64,000 nt of DNA from Oxytricha trifallax (Eukaryota; Ciliophora; Spirotrichea; Sporadotrichida; Oxytrichidae), in contig ARYC01018594.1 in the NCBI GenBank assembly GCA_000711775.1, positions 1 to 64,000 of the forward strand. The letters run 5' to 3'. The notes beneath the pieces are model-generated. The model worked only from the letters and a program-made list of their open reading frames with translations, did not search any database and was not told where the DNA came from. Shown here piece after piece: positions 21,582 to 33,282 of this stretch. The first letter of the stretch is position 1; every line of letters starts with the position of its first letter. The position numbers and the translations under genes were made by a program.

Positions 21582-23009
21582 TCACTTCACAAATTGTCTA
21601 ATCTCTCTCAAGGTCTTGAGCTGCTCTTGCCTCTCCCGGTACAGGTCCTTGATCTCTGCGCATTCTCCATCCTTTGGTCTGAATTTCGATGCTTCCTTCA
21701 TCAACAAATCCACTGTGTCCTTGGTGAGGGCGGGCTTGAATCTTTGCAGGAACTGAGGGGGGAGGTGGGGGGCGCTCTGCATCAGCATGGCCAGGTCCTT
21801 CTTGAATCTCTTCATGACGCTATCTCTTCTCTGCCTTTCCTTGCTTATTGACAGGGGACTCTTGTCTCTATCAGCAGCTCGGTTCATGATGTTGTCTACA
21901 GTCTCATTATTCTTTATTGGATCTTAGTTAGTGGGAGGCAATCAGAATATCAAGCTTCGGAGAACTTCACATTGGGATTTTTCAAATTGTTGAATTTTAC
22001 AGTGAGCTTGTTGCAGGCGAATTCGAATGATTTTAGCAATCAACATTAGTTTTATCGTACCTCGATCGAGAGAGCACAGCCCGAGCTAGCGAGTTACAAA
22101 TAACTGAACAGGCAGCTGTTTACCAGACAAAGATTATCCGAGGAATACTTTTGCTGATGACGCCAGGTAGTTGGAATATTCAAAATCAATCGACCCTCAG
22201 AGTCCTCATAAGTCGGCTCCATGAAGTGAGTGCCCTAATGTATACGACCTTAAGCCAACGCATGTAGAGTGCTGCCCCCAAACAGGCCAGTTTGACTGTC
22301 ATAGGCTAGGGTGCCAAGAATCCTGATTTAGAAGGGTTTATGCTGATACACTTTAGCAATAGAGTAGTATAGTTTTCGCTAGGCGCAATGCACTAGAGAT
22401 TCGTGCTTTGGCATAAGAGTTTAGTGCTTTGGCTACTCATGAGTATTCAGGATGCCAACTGGCTTGGTGGCTGAGCCAATGGTATCTGGACAGCAGGCGT
22501 TCTTGAGATAATTGCTGGGACTCGCCATATGATCGCTTATCTTGGGTAATAGGTTACGTTGTGCTCCTTCCCTAAATCTCGCTATCAAATACTATTGATT
22601 AAGCTTACCTGGTGAGATGAGGCGAAGCATCTAATGTGGGATCCAACAAGTCGCCCATGGTTTGGTGGTGTGTCGAATCATCATGAGAACATCCAATATG
22701 GCGCCCGCCATCTTCCTTCTCTATACTACAAACTCCATTCAAGGTCTCGTCCACTAATGTCGAATAAGAGAGCGTGGAGCGCGAGCCAAGAATACTGCTT
22801 ACCACTCGTAAGAGTGCTCCCCTGCTTCTATTAGATACCAATATGCTGCTCAAGAGATTGCTAAGGCGCTGTTGGAAAGATGTCTTGGTGAGCAGGGGAT
22901 CGTCGAACTCAAGATTATCTAGCAGCAGATCTTCTGATGGGTTCTCCAGCAACTATGGGTCGTCTTGCTCGCATGGTGAGTTGTCAATATCGAGTAGTAG
23001 AAGGTTCAT
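21582..23009 (-). CDS. unknown protein of the 2.16-kb element, copy 1
   Basis: Starts MNLLLLDIDNSPCEQDDPQ (ATG 23007-23009), with an acidic/Leu-rich N-terminus (SEDLLLDNLEFDDPLL) and then SFQQRLSNLLSSILVSNRSR. An intron of 37 bp at 22572-22608 (GTAAGCTT...TTTAG) is conserved in length and place in copy 2. The second exon (EGAQRNLLPKISDHMAS...) runs through FMEPTYEDSEGRLILNI and TTWRHQQKYSSDN. Another junction is needed near 21920-22050. The C-terminus is a charged helical region (RRDSVMKRFKKDLAMLMQ; LTKDTVDLLMKEASKF) ending REIRQFVK and TGA at 21582-21584. No DDE motif, zinc finger or other family signature was seen. The coding status is well supported by similarity to copy 2. Confidence 0.65.
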
Positions 23010-23099
23010 CTGTTGGATTCGTGTTTTTCTTAAGGATTCTAAAGTATTATTATAGAGGGGTAGCAGTTTATAATAATTAAATATCACATTCGTCATTTT

Positions 23100-23121
23100 G
23101 GTTGCTTTAGTAGAATAGCCT

Positions 23122-23178
<57 letters not shown>

Positions 23179-23574
23179 AAAAATAAGTGGAAAACTTTAA
23201 TTAAAATTGAAATTTATAATTTAAATAAGGAAAACTAAACATGGTGGAGATGGAGCGACTGGTTACTCAATAAAATTTGTAAGTTACAAAAAACATATCT
23301 AAAAAATTTATATTTCAGCAATAGGTATCCTCCAGAGTGGTGTAAGCAACAGACGATAATTTCGATAGACAAGAGTTTAGCAATACATATTCAAGCACCG
23401 GTACGTTAAATAGAATATTGCAGGAAAATAACAATACAGATGACAATGCTGTTCTAAGATATTATTTCTGTTCTTGGTAATACTAATACTTATAAGTTTA
23501 ATCATTTTTCATTTCATTTTAAAGTTTTCCTCTTATTTTTAATAACTACTACTACTACTACTACTAAAGCAACC
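23100..23574 (+). mobile_element. 475-bp inverted-repeat insert with TAC/TAG arrays and a small spliced ORF
   Basis: Bounded by GGTTGCTTTAGTAG (23100-23113) and its complement CTACTAAAGCAACC (23561-23574), with (TAC)n arrays inside both ends (about 19 units at 23122-23178 and about 7 at 23545-23566). Between them is a plus-strand ORF: ATG 23241 MVEMERLVTQQNFNRYPP, with a 40-bp intron at 23279-23318, open to about 23475. The corresponding place in copy 2 of the host element has only a short TAG array and no such ORF, so this is an insertion or local expansion. Confidence 0.5.
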
Positions 23575-23946
23575 AAATTCAATTATAATAATATTTAAAT
23601 CTTGATTAATTTAATACGTCACCTAAATCTTGTAAATAACTGCTTTGGGGTTTTATCATTGCCCTCCTACTTCTACGTCATGCCTTGTTAATACCTCAGC
23701 TATTTTTTATTTAAGGTTAATTTAATTCTCATAAATAATAAAATAGTATATAAAAGAGAAGTAAAAACCATCAAATACGAGTTCCGTAGATATCGTGGCA
23801 TGTCTATACAATTGGAACTCCTTGACTGTATTAGTTTATAGTTGTTAATCTTCTCAAGCCGTCTTTACCGTTGGCTGTAGGGTTTGAGGGAGCAGCAGGT
23901 ATATCAAAGATAAACACTGGTCAAGAGTAATTAGGGGCAATCACCT

Positions 23947-26900
23947 TCAATTGCGCTTGCGAATCAGCCAATGATACATCTTATTGGCCTGCTTAACTAG
24001 TAGTTTATTCATTTGTGATTGGTCTTTGCCTTAAAGTTGGAAACATAGACTAAGTACTGGAAGTCTCCTACTTAAATTAAACTTGATGACATCTGATCCA
24101 TGATCCCCTCCTTCAATAGCATCACTCATGTATCTGACTCCTCCACAAGAATGCACACTGTAGTCTGCCTTACATATAATTTTGGGTGAGCCAACGAACT
24201 CAACATTGATATTCAAGTCTCTATGTGAGTATCCCCTAGTAAGCACAAGGGCAAGTTCGTCATCGTTTAGTTCAGGGACTAAGGGGATGGAGCGCATGTG
24301 CTTGGTGAAGGGTGGGGAGGACAAGGCGTAGAAGCGCTGGAAGTTCTTTATGTAGGAGACTGGAGTGCCAATTACAACTACATATGCTCCTGATTTCAAA
24401 TCGAATACTTCAAACATGCCTGCAAAGTAGACTCTTATTCTGTTTTGTTTTTACATATTATGAAATAAGTTATTAAATATCTTTTTTCGACTCCATTAAC
24501 ATAGAAGTCATGATCCTCATATTGAGATTATATAATAAATACCCCATTTATTTATAAAATATCTAATATTAAATGCATCTAAATGAGCCTTGTTGATTTC
24601 TTCATAGCCTTAATAAATACTAAGTGTGTAATCATCACTAAATGTCTTATTAGTAAATGCCTCATATAATCTCCCTGTAACATTGTGCATTTTGTTGTCA
24701 CTCATATACCAATAAATATAAAATATATAAATTAAAATAAAATGATAAAGAAAGCGTAAGAGCCCATTTCTATGACAGTTGCATTAGGAAGACCACCAAC
24801 GAAATAATCGGAAGTCACTGGTTGAGAGTGTAGTGGTTTCCTTTAACCAAATGGAGAATTGACATATTTAATATTGAGAGATTAGCTTCGAATATGCCAT
24901 AGTTGTCTCATATACATTTAATATTTAAAATTAGATCGACCATAGTCATATAACATTAATGCTAATATATTGAAACACTTTTTGTCAATAGACACAGTGA
25001 TAGGCTGGCAATCCTTGTACTATGAAAAAGTGATTGACAACTTGACATCATTATTTTAAGTCAACTGCTTGAAATAGTTGTTGGGATCTGTAGCCTCTAA
25101 ATTCTCCTCAACCAATTTACCTCTATACTTTCTGCTCATTCCACTGATCAAATTAGTGGATATTATATGGCGTTTTGGTAGACCAAATGCAGTAGCAGTA
25201 GTGGTTGTATCTGCGTTTCGAGTTGTTGCAGTTATTATTAATTGGTAGCGGATTGAGTTTGATTTTATATGGTGGAGGTGTTTTGGGCCTGGAGGAGTCT
25301 GGCATTGGGGAAAATTATATTGAGTTCGAGGTGGTTGTCAGGGGTGAAGACGCATCCTTGTCTGTAGAGTAAGTTCTAGAGTGCTGATTTCACATCACTT
25401 GCTTTTCCTGAAATTATTTAATTTTTTAATATTTTGCGAATAGGTTTTATTTTGGATCAAAATACTCCAGCAATTTTCTTTAATAAAAGATTATAAAGTT
25501 ATTTTATTTAAATTTTTTGAGAAAAAATTACTAATCTAGCTTAGTTCAAATTTTAGCAAGAATTTAGATAGTTTAATTTTTGGAAAATATGTTTCCCATC
25601 AACCCCAAATTAATGTCAATAAATTTAATATAGCCATTGTATTTGGGATTCTTCCATAAAAGTTAATAATTTTATTAATCTATATTCCAATTCATTTCAA
25701 TATCTATAGAATATAAATACATTTAAAAATATCACTTTTATTTACTGATATTGTAATGTGGTTATGTTTATTATCAATAGTGGCATTAGAAGTGCTAGTA
25801 GCTTGAGGAATCATGAATTCTCCAGAAGGAAAAGCTTGAATTGGCATTTCAGCTCTAACGTTCTCTTAGGCCTCGGTATATAGCTCAATTCTTTCCAAGT
25901 TCCACCACCCTTCATCGTTTATTGATCCTAAGTCTATCTCTCTATCTTGGTGCAAATCAGAGAATCTCATTAATTTAAAATGATCTAATGTTTGTTTAAA
26001 AAGGTAAAAGAGATATAAACTTTATAAAATCTCAAAAGATCATCTTTATCAAGTTTAGAACTCTCCTTCTCAGGTTGAGGCATGCCATTAGGTCCCCACG
26101 GCATGAGTAAATAAGACGAATCAGTGAGTCCAATAGTAAAAGCAACCATAAACATTAAAACATACTTATCATTTCTGTGTGATAGTATCTGAGTGTGATG
26201 TTTCTTAATCTTTCTGTACATGTACTTGCTGGTCATAATGGCCATCAAAGTGAAGAAGAAGGCTATTATGCAGAAAACAGCTAGGATGTTGAATTCACCC
26301 TTGACAAAAGATATCATAGCTACACAACAGTTTTGGTTCAAACAGCCGTAGTGCTAGGATTATTCTTCAATTGGAATCTCAACATTCTACTCTCAGATTA
26401 CAAGATATGTTAATCTATATAAATGAATGTATGTAGTTTTCATTAAAATAAAATAATAATTACAAATAAATAATAGATTGAAACAATTAGATACTTAGGA
26501 CATTGGAGACGAGTGGGCACAGTGGTGTTAGAGAGATATTTCTAAATGCAGCCAAAAGCTTCATAGAAATTCTTATGAAAATATGGCATCGCTTCATTGC
26601 ATTTCTCCTCAAATTGATAATATATATATATATATATATCACTTGCAATTTAGCTTATTTATTTAATTTAATTGTTGTTGGAGAACTTAAGATCCAAAGT
26701 TGAGCAGTACAATGAATATAAGGAAATTGATCATTAAAATGACACAGAAAATAGTGTAGGAGATCAGTCAAACTTAATCTCAGCTTTTGATGCAAAGAAA
26801 CCTAGATATGCCACTAGAATCATAGCTACTCCTGTAAATATCTTTAATTATAACTATAATATATTTAAATATCAAAACTTGAGGTAGATATTAGTGTTCA

Positions 26901-27880
26901 GTTTCTTCAACAAAAGCCACATTGTAATAGCTTTTTACTATAGCTCCAGCGTATATAATCATGATTAATTATTTTGAAATAGAAAGTTATAACAGTTTAT
27001 GAAACCAGTTTAATAATTTTGAAAATGTGTATATAACTAATTTTTCCTTTTTTTTTCAGATTCCTTCTAAGATATAGAAATTTCCATATTTAATAATCCT
27101 TTGACAGACATTATAAAGCTAAGTCTCTGTCTTGCACCATCTACATTCTTACCAAGCATGACCGGCTTATATAGTAAAAGACTTAGTTATTTATAATTTT
27201 ATAATTATATATTTATTTAATAAACATCACCTATATCAATCTCCGTTTATCAAATTTATTAATTATCCAATAATTTCATCATGAATCAATAATGATATAA
27301 GCATAAGTACCTATTATTTATTAAACAAAAGAAGTGATATAATAAATATGCTACCAAGTTCTGCGCTTGAACTATAGTGTTAATAGTCTCAAAGAACAAA
27401 CTAATTTTGATGGCATAATGAATGCAAGCGAAGTTGATGATAGCCACTATTAATGAGAAACCACCAGCGAATGTCAAAATTAATCTGATGTTGTTCTACA
27501 CTGTATCTAGTTTAATGCCTTTGAAATCTCTCTCCCAGTTAGAGTGATCAAACTATTATAATTTCCTTTAATTTTGTTTAAATTGCTGTTATTAGATAGA
27601 ATAAATCGTAATTTCCTCTTTAATTTAAAGAATTTATGCCATATATTTAACTAAAAAGTGATCATTGGAGTACTTAGCTTCAAGCCATGCTATGGTATCA
27701 TCTTAGAAGAAGAAGCACCAAGTGTCTTAAGAGCAAATTAGCGCAGAATAGCACAAAATTGAAATAGAAAAAGATCAGTAGAGACTCCTATCCAGGTATT
27801 AGCTTCATTTTAGTAATTCTTTTTATTTTTAAATGCTTCAAACATCTATGAAGGGAAGATTATAAATAAGATTATGTTGG
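23947..27880 (-). CDS. multi-exon membrane protein gene of unknown family
   Basis: Successive minus-strand exons with consistent style. From 5' to 3': WCFFFQDDTIAWLEAKYSND (about 27720), NWERDFKGIKLDTVQNNIRL plus a hydrophobic span FAGGFSLIVAIINFACIHYA (about 27530-27400), a hydrophobic segment near 26740-26830, then FNILAVFCIIAFFFTLMAIM followed by a basic stop-transfer (about 26300-26200) and a second span (YVLMFMVAFTIGLTDSSYLL). Then come NDEGWWNLERIELYTEAQEN (about 25900), a RKYRGKLVEENLEATDPNNY block (about 25110) and a C-terminal exon FEVFDLKSGAYVVVIGTPVS ... YHWLIRKRN, TGA at 23947-23949. At least three membrane spans. It could be a receptor or channel-like protein; no signature was identified. 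Some boundaries may be IESs. Confidence 0.5.
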
Positions 27881-27884
27881 CATA

Positions 27885-28973
27885 TCAATTCATAAGAAGT
27901 GAAAAATAAAAATGGGTGAGAGGGATTAAGAATCCTTGAATGAGATTGATATCTTACTTGTTACAGTGATAGAGACCAATATAAGAAGCAAAGATTGTCA
28001 CAACAAGCGATCTTAATATCATTTGAGCTGTTATTTCATGTGATTGCAGAAAATATTATAAAATTAATTTATATAAATAGCAATGAACTAAAATACCATT
28101 TTAATTGGATAGAATGTATGTTTAAATAATTAAAAATGGATTATAATTCATAAAATGAAAAATAAAAGTATTAAAAGGCATTAAAATTACCAAGTAACTG
28201 TTGGGCGAATTTGGTAAGCTTTAGTAATAATTTAGCATTTATTTATGGATGAACTCATGAAATTCAAAATTTTTAATAATAACATTATCAAATTATAATA
28301 AGGGAAGTAAAATCATTTGGAATTTTAAAGACAGATTTTAACTAATAAACAAACGAATTTTCTAAATAAATATAAAATTGGCACTGTAAAATAGATTTTA
28401 AATAAGAGAGTTGTAATATATGATCACCAACTGATAAGGAAAGCTATCAAAATTATAGTGAAAAAAATTTGTAACTAGTCTAACCTTATTCAATAACTTT
28501 CTGTATAATGCCTCTATACATGAACATCTCTACTCTCCTTGAAAGGGCTGAGTAGGTTTTCTACGGGTAATGTTATATAAGAGGTAAATTATCAGCAGAG
28601 TAAGGATAAATTCATCTGATTTGGCTGATATAACCGAGTTTTAAGTAGTTCTCATTAAAAAGCTAATCTGTGTTCCTATAGGGAATTTCTCTGCAATAAA
28701 TTAGCTAACTGCTTTCATTCTTTGAGAAGGTAGAGAATGACTCTAAAAATATCTCCTATATAATTGGTGTGATAGGAGATACAATTGATGGGACTAATTG
28801 AAGTAACAGAAGGATTTATTTACTTCCACATCAAGTGAAGTGTAATGACCACTAAAAAGTACATATACTGTTAACTTGATAAAATACTGTTTGATAAGAA
28901 TTTTCCCTAAGAATCCCATCGAGGTTGTGAAGCCACCATCTTAATAACACCAGTAGATCAAGACCTGTAACAT
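27885..28973 (-). CDS. long open frame, possible upstream part of the membrane gene
   Basis: ATG 28971-28973 (MLQVLIYWCYQDGGFTTSMG) opens 362 codons with no TGA, Ile/Leu/Phe/Tyr-rich, ending HFYFSLLMN. The last part (AQMILRSLVVTIFASYIGLY; INLIQGFLIPLTHFYFSLLM) looks like membrane helices, and the same frame reopens after the TGA. The middle is AT-rich and less convincing. Because only TGA stops translation, open frames this long can arise by chance in such DNA. Confidence 0.3.
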
Positions 28974-28979
28974 CTGGTA

Positions 28980-29980
28980 ATGATTAATCAGGGGATGTCA
29001 GAGATTATGATTTTTTACAGGAGTTTTTGAGTATTCATTTGTTAATCAAACGTAATTTCATTTTGTGACGTCACGAATAGATTGTTAGTTGAATTATTAT
29101 TACTAAGGGATATAATGAAATTAATTAGTTTATAAACTTATCATACAAAATAAATTATATTGATCTTACATATTGAAATAACAAAATAAATGTCTTTAAA
29201 AAATTGAAAATCTTAAGAATAATAAGTGCCTAAATTTCTAATAATATATAAAACTATTTTAATTTTCAATAAAATATTTATATAGTTTTATTAACAATGA
29301 TTGTGAAAATTTAAATAAATACTAACAATTATACAAATATTTTCGATCTCTAATTTTTTTTTCATTTTTTAAAAAGCTATAATTAAAATAATTAAGAGTT
29401 ACTTATTTTTTTTATAAACTATCTAACTAAATGATTATAAGGGGCTTAATCATATTCATAATAAGATCTTTATATGTAAATTGAATATAGTTAAATAGTA
29501 ATAAATAATTCAATGATATTTTGGTAGTTTTATATCTGAAAATGTGCTTCTTTTAATGAAGTTATTTCTAAATGTAAAAATAGTGGGGCTATAAAAATCA
29601 TGCTTGATTATTTTAACAACAAATACGATAATATCTTAACTGTACGATTAAAAGAATAATCTAGAAAAAATGGAGAGAAAGTTATCGTTAGATATAATAT
29701 TTGTACTTAAAACTCATATAATAATTTAGATTTAATTGGTAACAACTATGCAAAGAATATTAAATTTAATAAATATTAATATAAGGATAATAATCCAGAA
29801 GAATACTGATTTAAAATGCTTATAAAAGTAAATAATAGGATATTGCATAAGAAAATTATGCAGAGTAAACTGTTTTAGGCTAAAGAGTTTAAATTAAATT
29901 TCAATAATGATGGAAAATTGATTAATATTTAACTTGATTAAACTTTTGAAGATCATTGAATTTAAAAATATAAATATGAT
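28980..29980. other. AT-rich intergenic DNA
   Basis: Strongly AT-rich; no gene, repeat array or element end supported. Confidence 0.45.
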
Positions 29981-32138
29981 AAAATCCCAATGCTATTATT
30001 TCAAAAACTTGGGTGAAGATAGAAATTAATAAAGATAGATAAAAATATTATTAAAATTTGGTGCTTAGTAATTTAAAAGAGGAGCCTGTAATAGTAGTAG
30101 TAGTAATAGCAAAGGGGTTTGTAATAAAGCTACCAAAATCACGAGATCCTCAATTTAATTATTATAACTCTCTAAAACCCTATAACAATACTTTTCAAAT
30201 CCAATTCAACCCATAAATCTTTCCAGTGAACCCCCTCGTTGTCGATATTCGTACATCTTAAAGTTGTAAAGAAGACCCAGAGTTGGCGGAGGACCCAATT
30301 GAGGATCTACTTCTCGATAATCTAGAATTTGACGATCTCCTGCTCTCAAAGACATCTTTCAAACAACGCTTAAACGAGCTCATGAGTAACATTAAGGTAG
30401 TGAATAGAAGCCAGGAGCCCCTCTGATGAGTGGTTAGCTGCATTCTGGGTCCACGATCCACGAGTTGCTATGCGTCAGTAGTGCAAGAGACCTTGAATGA
30501 GATTTAAAATACGAGGAAGGAAGAAGGCGGCCGCCAAATTGGTGGCTCTCATGATGATGATTCTACTCATTACCAAACCATTGGTGACTTCTTGGATCCT
30601 ACTTTAGATGCTTCGCTTCCTCTCACCAGGTAAGAATCAATCATGAGTATTCAATTATATATGTAGGGAAGGGGCACAACGTAACCTATTACTCAAGTTA
30701 TGCGATCAGGGGTCGAGTCCCAGCAATTATCTCAAGAACGCCTGCTACCCAGATACCGTTTGCTCAGAGCAGCCATGCCATTCAAGCTGATGAATGTCTG
30801 GATGGGAGTAGTGTATTGAAAAATAGCTGGGCCCCACTAATCACTAAGACAACAAACAAACAACATTAAAAGAAGCATAGGTAACAGAGCCCTAACTGTC
30901 ACATTAGCTACCATAGTTGGCTGCACCTAATTAATTTCGAAAAAAATGGAAGATGCTACCATGGGTGCCTTGGCGTAAACTATGTGCCTCTTGTGCAAAA
31001 GCACTAAGCTCGAATGTTATAGCACTAAACTCTTGTGCTTTCCGCTTAGCCAAATCTATATTGTTCTAGTGCAAAAGCTTTTCAATTTAAATACCTCTGA
31101 TTCAGGATTCTAGGCAGCCTGCTCTTTATCCATGCTACTAGTCTCTTTGGTGACCGGGCTGGTAAAAGATTACCCATGAGGGATTGAGAAGATACATATC
31201 TAACAGTCTTATTAAGAGAAGTAATGGGCGGCACCACGACCTTCCAACATAATTTTACAGGAATAGGAATTTTGAATATTCCATAATCCCAACAATACAT
31301 GCTATCATTGATGACTACTTTTATCGAAAATGAGAGCAGCTAGCTGTGCAGGAGTTTGTAACTCACTAGAAAAAATTATGTTCTTGATTGAGGTACTATT
31401 CAACTATGGTTTATTCTGTAAAACGGTCCAAATCGCCTACAATATAGTAAAATGAAAAATACTCAGCAAGAAAAATCCCGATAAGAAAATCTAGCAAGCT
31501 TAGTTTTACGACCTGCCAGTAAAGAGCAATGAGGAGCGACCTGGAAACAGCGAACAAGATACTGGAGCTGAGAAATGACCTGCACAAACTGAAGGTGCTA
31601 CAATATCACCAGCAATATCTGAACGGGATCGACCAGGACTATCACTCTGTCGCTCTCGATTGGGCCTGCTTGGAGGCAAAATCTGCGAGCTTGGTGATAT
31701 TTTGGCAAACCTTTCAAACTACTTGGAGAAAGATTTGAAAAATAATGGCGTCAAGTACAATCAAAACGATCTCAAGAACAAAGTAGGAGCGCTCATTAGG
31801 CAGAGAAAGAATACCCTCGTTGACCGATTGAGTAAGGACTTGGTCAAGCTCATGATGAGCTCTCTCCACATCCCCCTGAAGTTAATGCTTAGGTTCAAGG
31901 CCTCTCTCACAAAAACTACCGTGAGTCATTGACTGGTGAAGCAAAGAAATTCAGATTTATGGATGAAGCAAGCGACGATTTTATTTATTTGGACAAAGAT
32001 AGGATGAAACAAATTAAGACTTTGAGAGAGAGATTACCAAATTTGTGAAGTGATTTAAATAGGAATGAGTTAAATTTAAATGTATTTGAATTGATTTCTA
32101 TCGTCCCCAGGTTTTGTAAATAATAGCATTGGGGTTTT
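29981..32138 (+). mobile_element. 2.16-kb inverted-repeat element with AAAACCCC ends, copy 2
   Basis: Left end AAAATCCCAATGCTATTATT at 29981 (one change in the telomere-like octamer) and right end AATAATAGCATTGGGGTTTT finishing at 32138. Length is within a base or two of copy 1, and the orientation is opposite. The gene content matches copy 1, with a 37-bp intron in the same place. Flanks (GAT left, ATA right) show no clear duplication. It is visibly more decayed than copy 1. Confidence 0.75.
30226..32053 (+). pseudogene. unknown protein of the 2.16-kb element, copy 2, degraded
   Basis: Homologous to 21582-23009. The start position has GTG instead of ATG, followed by NPLVVDIRTS, EDLLLDNLEFDDLLLSKTSF, KQRLNELMSNIKVVNRSQ and then an early TGA where copy 1 stays open. 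The 37-bp intron (30630-30666) is kept. Later matches include FRILGSLLFIHATSLFGDRA (about 31105) and the helical C-terminal part RQRKNTLVDRLSKDLVKLMM / LRFKASLTKTTV (31790-31930) ending near 32053. Between 31520 and 31790 it has helical sequence (LETANKILELRNDLHKLKVL; NLSNYLEKDLKNNGVK) that I could not place in copy 1. At least four frame breaks. Confidence 0.6.
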
Positions 32139-33282
32139 ATATAGTATTTCAAACAAATTAATTGAAAATAAACAAATATATACCGTAGAACTAAAAGAGT
32201 TTATATTTAAAATGAAGAAACTCGTGGATGAAAATTTCTAGCAAATAATTTATTAATTAAAATTTATTAATGATTAATCAACTTATTTTATTGTATGATT
32301 CCTTTTACATATTTAAAAAATGTTAAAAATTAATAATATAATAATCATTAGTTAATAAAATGTGATAAGATTTAGAAACAAAATAATTCTTCAATTTTTT
32401 GATAATAAAGTATTTCAAATGAAATTAAAAATATGGTTTTATTTTGAAATTTTAAGAAATAACTCTTTATCAGAATATAACAACTAAAACTACCAAATAA
32501 AATGTAATATATTTTGAGTAAATTTATAAATATCTCTAAATTATGAAGTCTGCAGTAATCTCTGAAATGTGTATATTAAGTATTTTCAACTAATTATTTG
32601 AATTCTTCTTAGAGCTTAAAAATATATTTTATCTTCAAGGATAAAAAAGGAAGATATTTTCATCAATGAATTAATATTATAAAAATGAAAATTAAAAATG
32701 TAATTTTAGAACATTTTTGCCAATAATTACGTCGACTCTTATATTTAATCAATCATCTCAATACAAAAGTTTATCATGATAAAAAATAATAGGGCAAAAT
32801 ATGAGCACCCACTAAAACTGGGGAAATTTCAATTTTTAATTAAAGTAATTGAATATTAATAATTAAAATTAATTTAGCAAAAAGGTAATTAAATATATAG
32901 ATTACAGATTTAATGCATTTATAACATATTCACAAAATGAAATGAAAGAGCTTTAATTAAATGTAATTGATTCAAGGGAAAACGATTGATTGTTTAATAT
33001 ATATTGAATTAAGTACATATCGAATATTTTACAGTCAGCCCAATGAAGTAATTGAAATAATTTGATGACACTTTAGCAAACTAATTAAGGAATTTGGGAG
33101 ACTTTTTATTTAGAAATTTGATTAGAAAATTAGAAAATAATTAAATGAGATAAATACTCTCTACTGCTAGTGCAGAAAATTCGTATGATTTAATAGACTA
33201 TTGAGGACAATTAAATGAAATTTTGTATGATAAATTAATTTTAAAAGTTTGAATGTAACCCTTTAAGTTAAAAGGTAAAATT
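32139..33282. other. AT-rich intergenic DNA
   Basis: No coding, RNA or repeat feature supported. Confidence 0.5.

Larger units (their letters stand above)
21496..23654 (-). mobile_element. 2.16-kb inverted-repeat element with AAAACCCC ends, copy 1
   Basis: The ends are inverted repeats of about 25 bp: AAAACCCCAATGC followed by TGTTATTTACAA (21496-21520), and its complement ending GGGGTTTT at 23647-23654. The outermost 8 bases are one telomere half-unit. It carries a spliced gene on the minus strand (21582-23009) matching copy 2 at 29981-32138, which lies in opposite orientation with the same termini. A 475-bp inverted-repeat insert lies near its right end. Flanks are ATT on the left and ATC on the right, so no clear target duplication. 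The family is not recognised. Confidence 0.75.

Noticed and set aside
21496-32138. The two 2.16-kb units as somatic nanochromosomes re-inserted into the germline
   Set aside because: Size and single telomere half-units would fit, but the inverted similarity continues well beyond the telomeric octamer at both ends of both copies, which nanochromosomes do not generally show.
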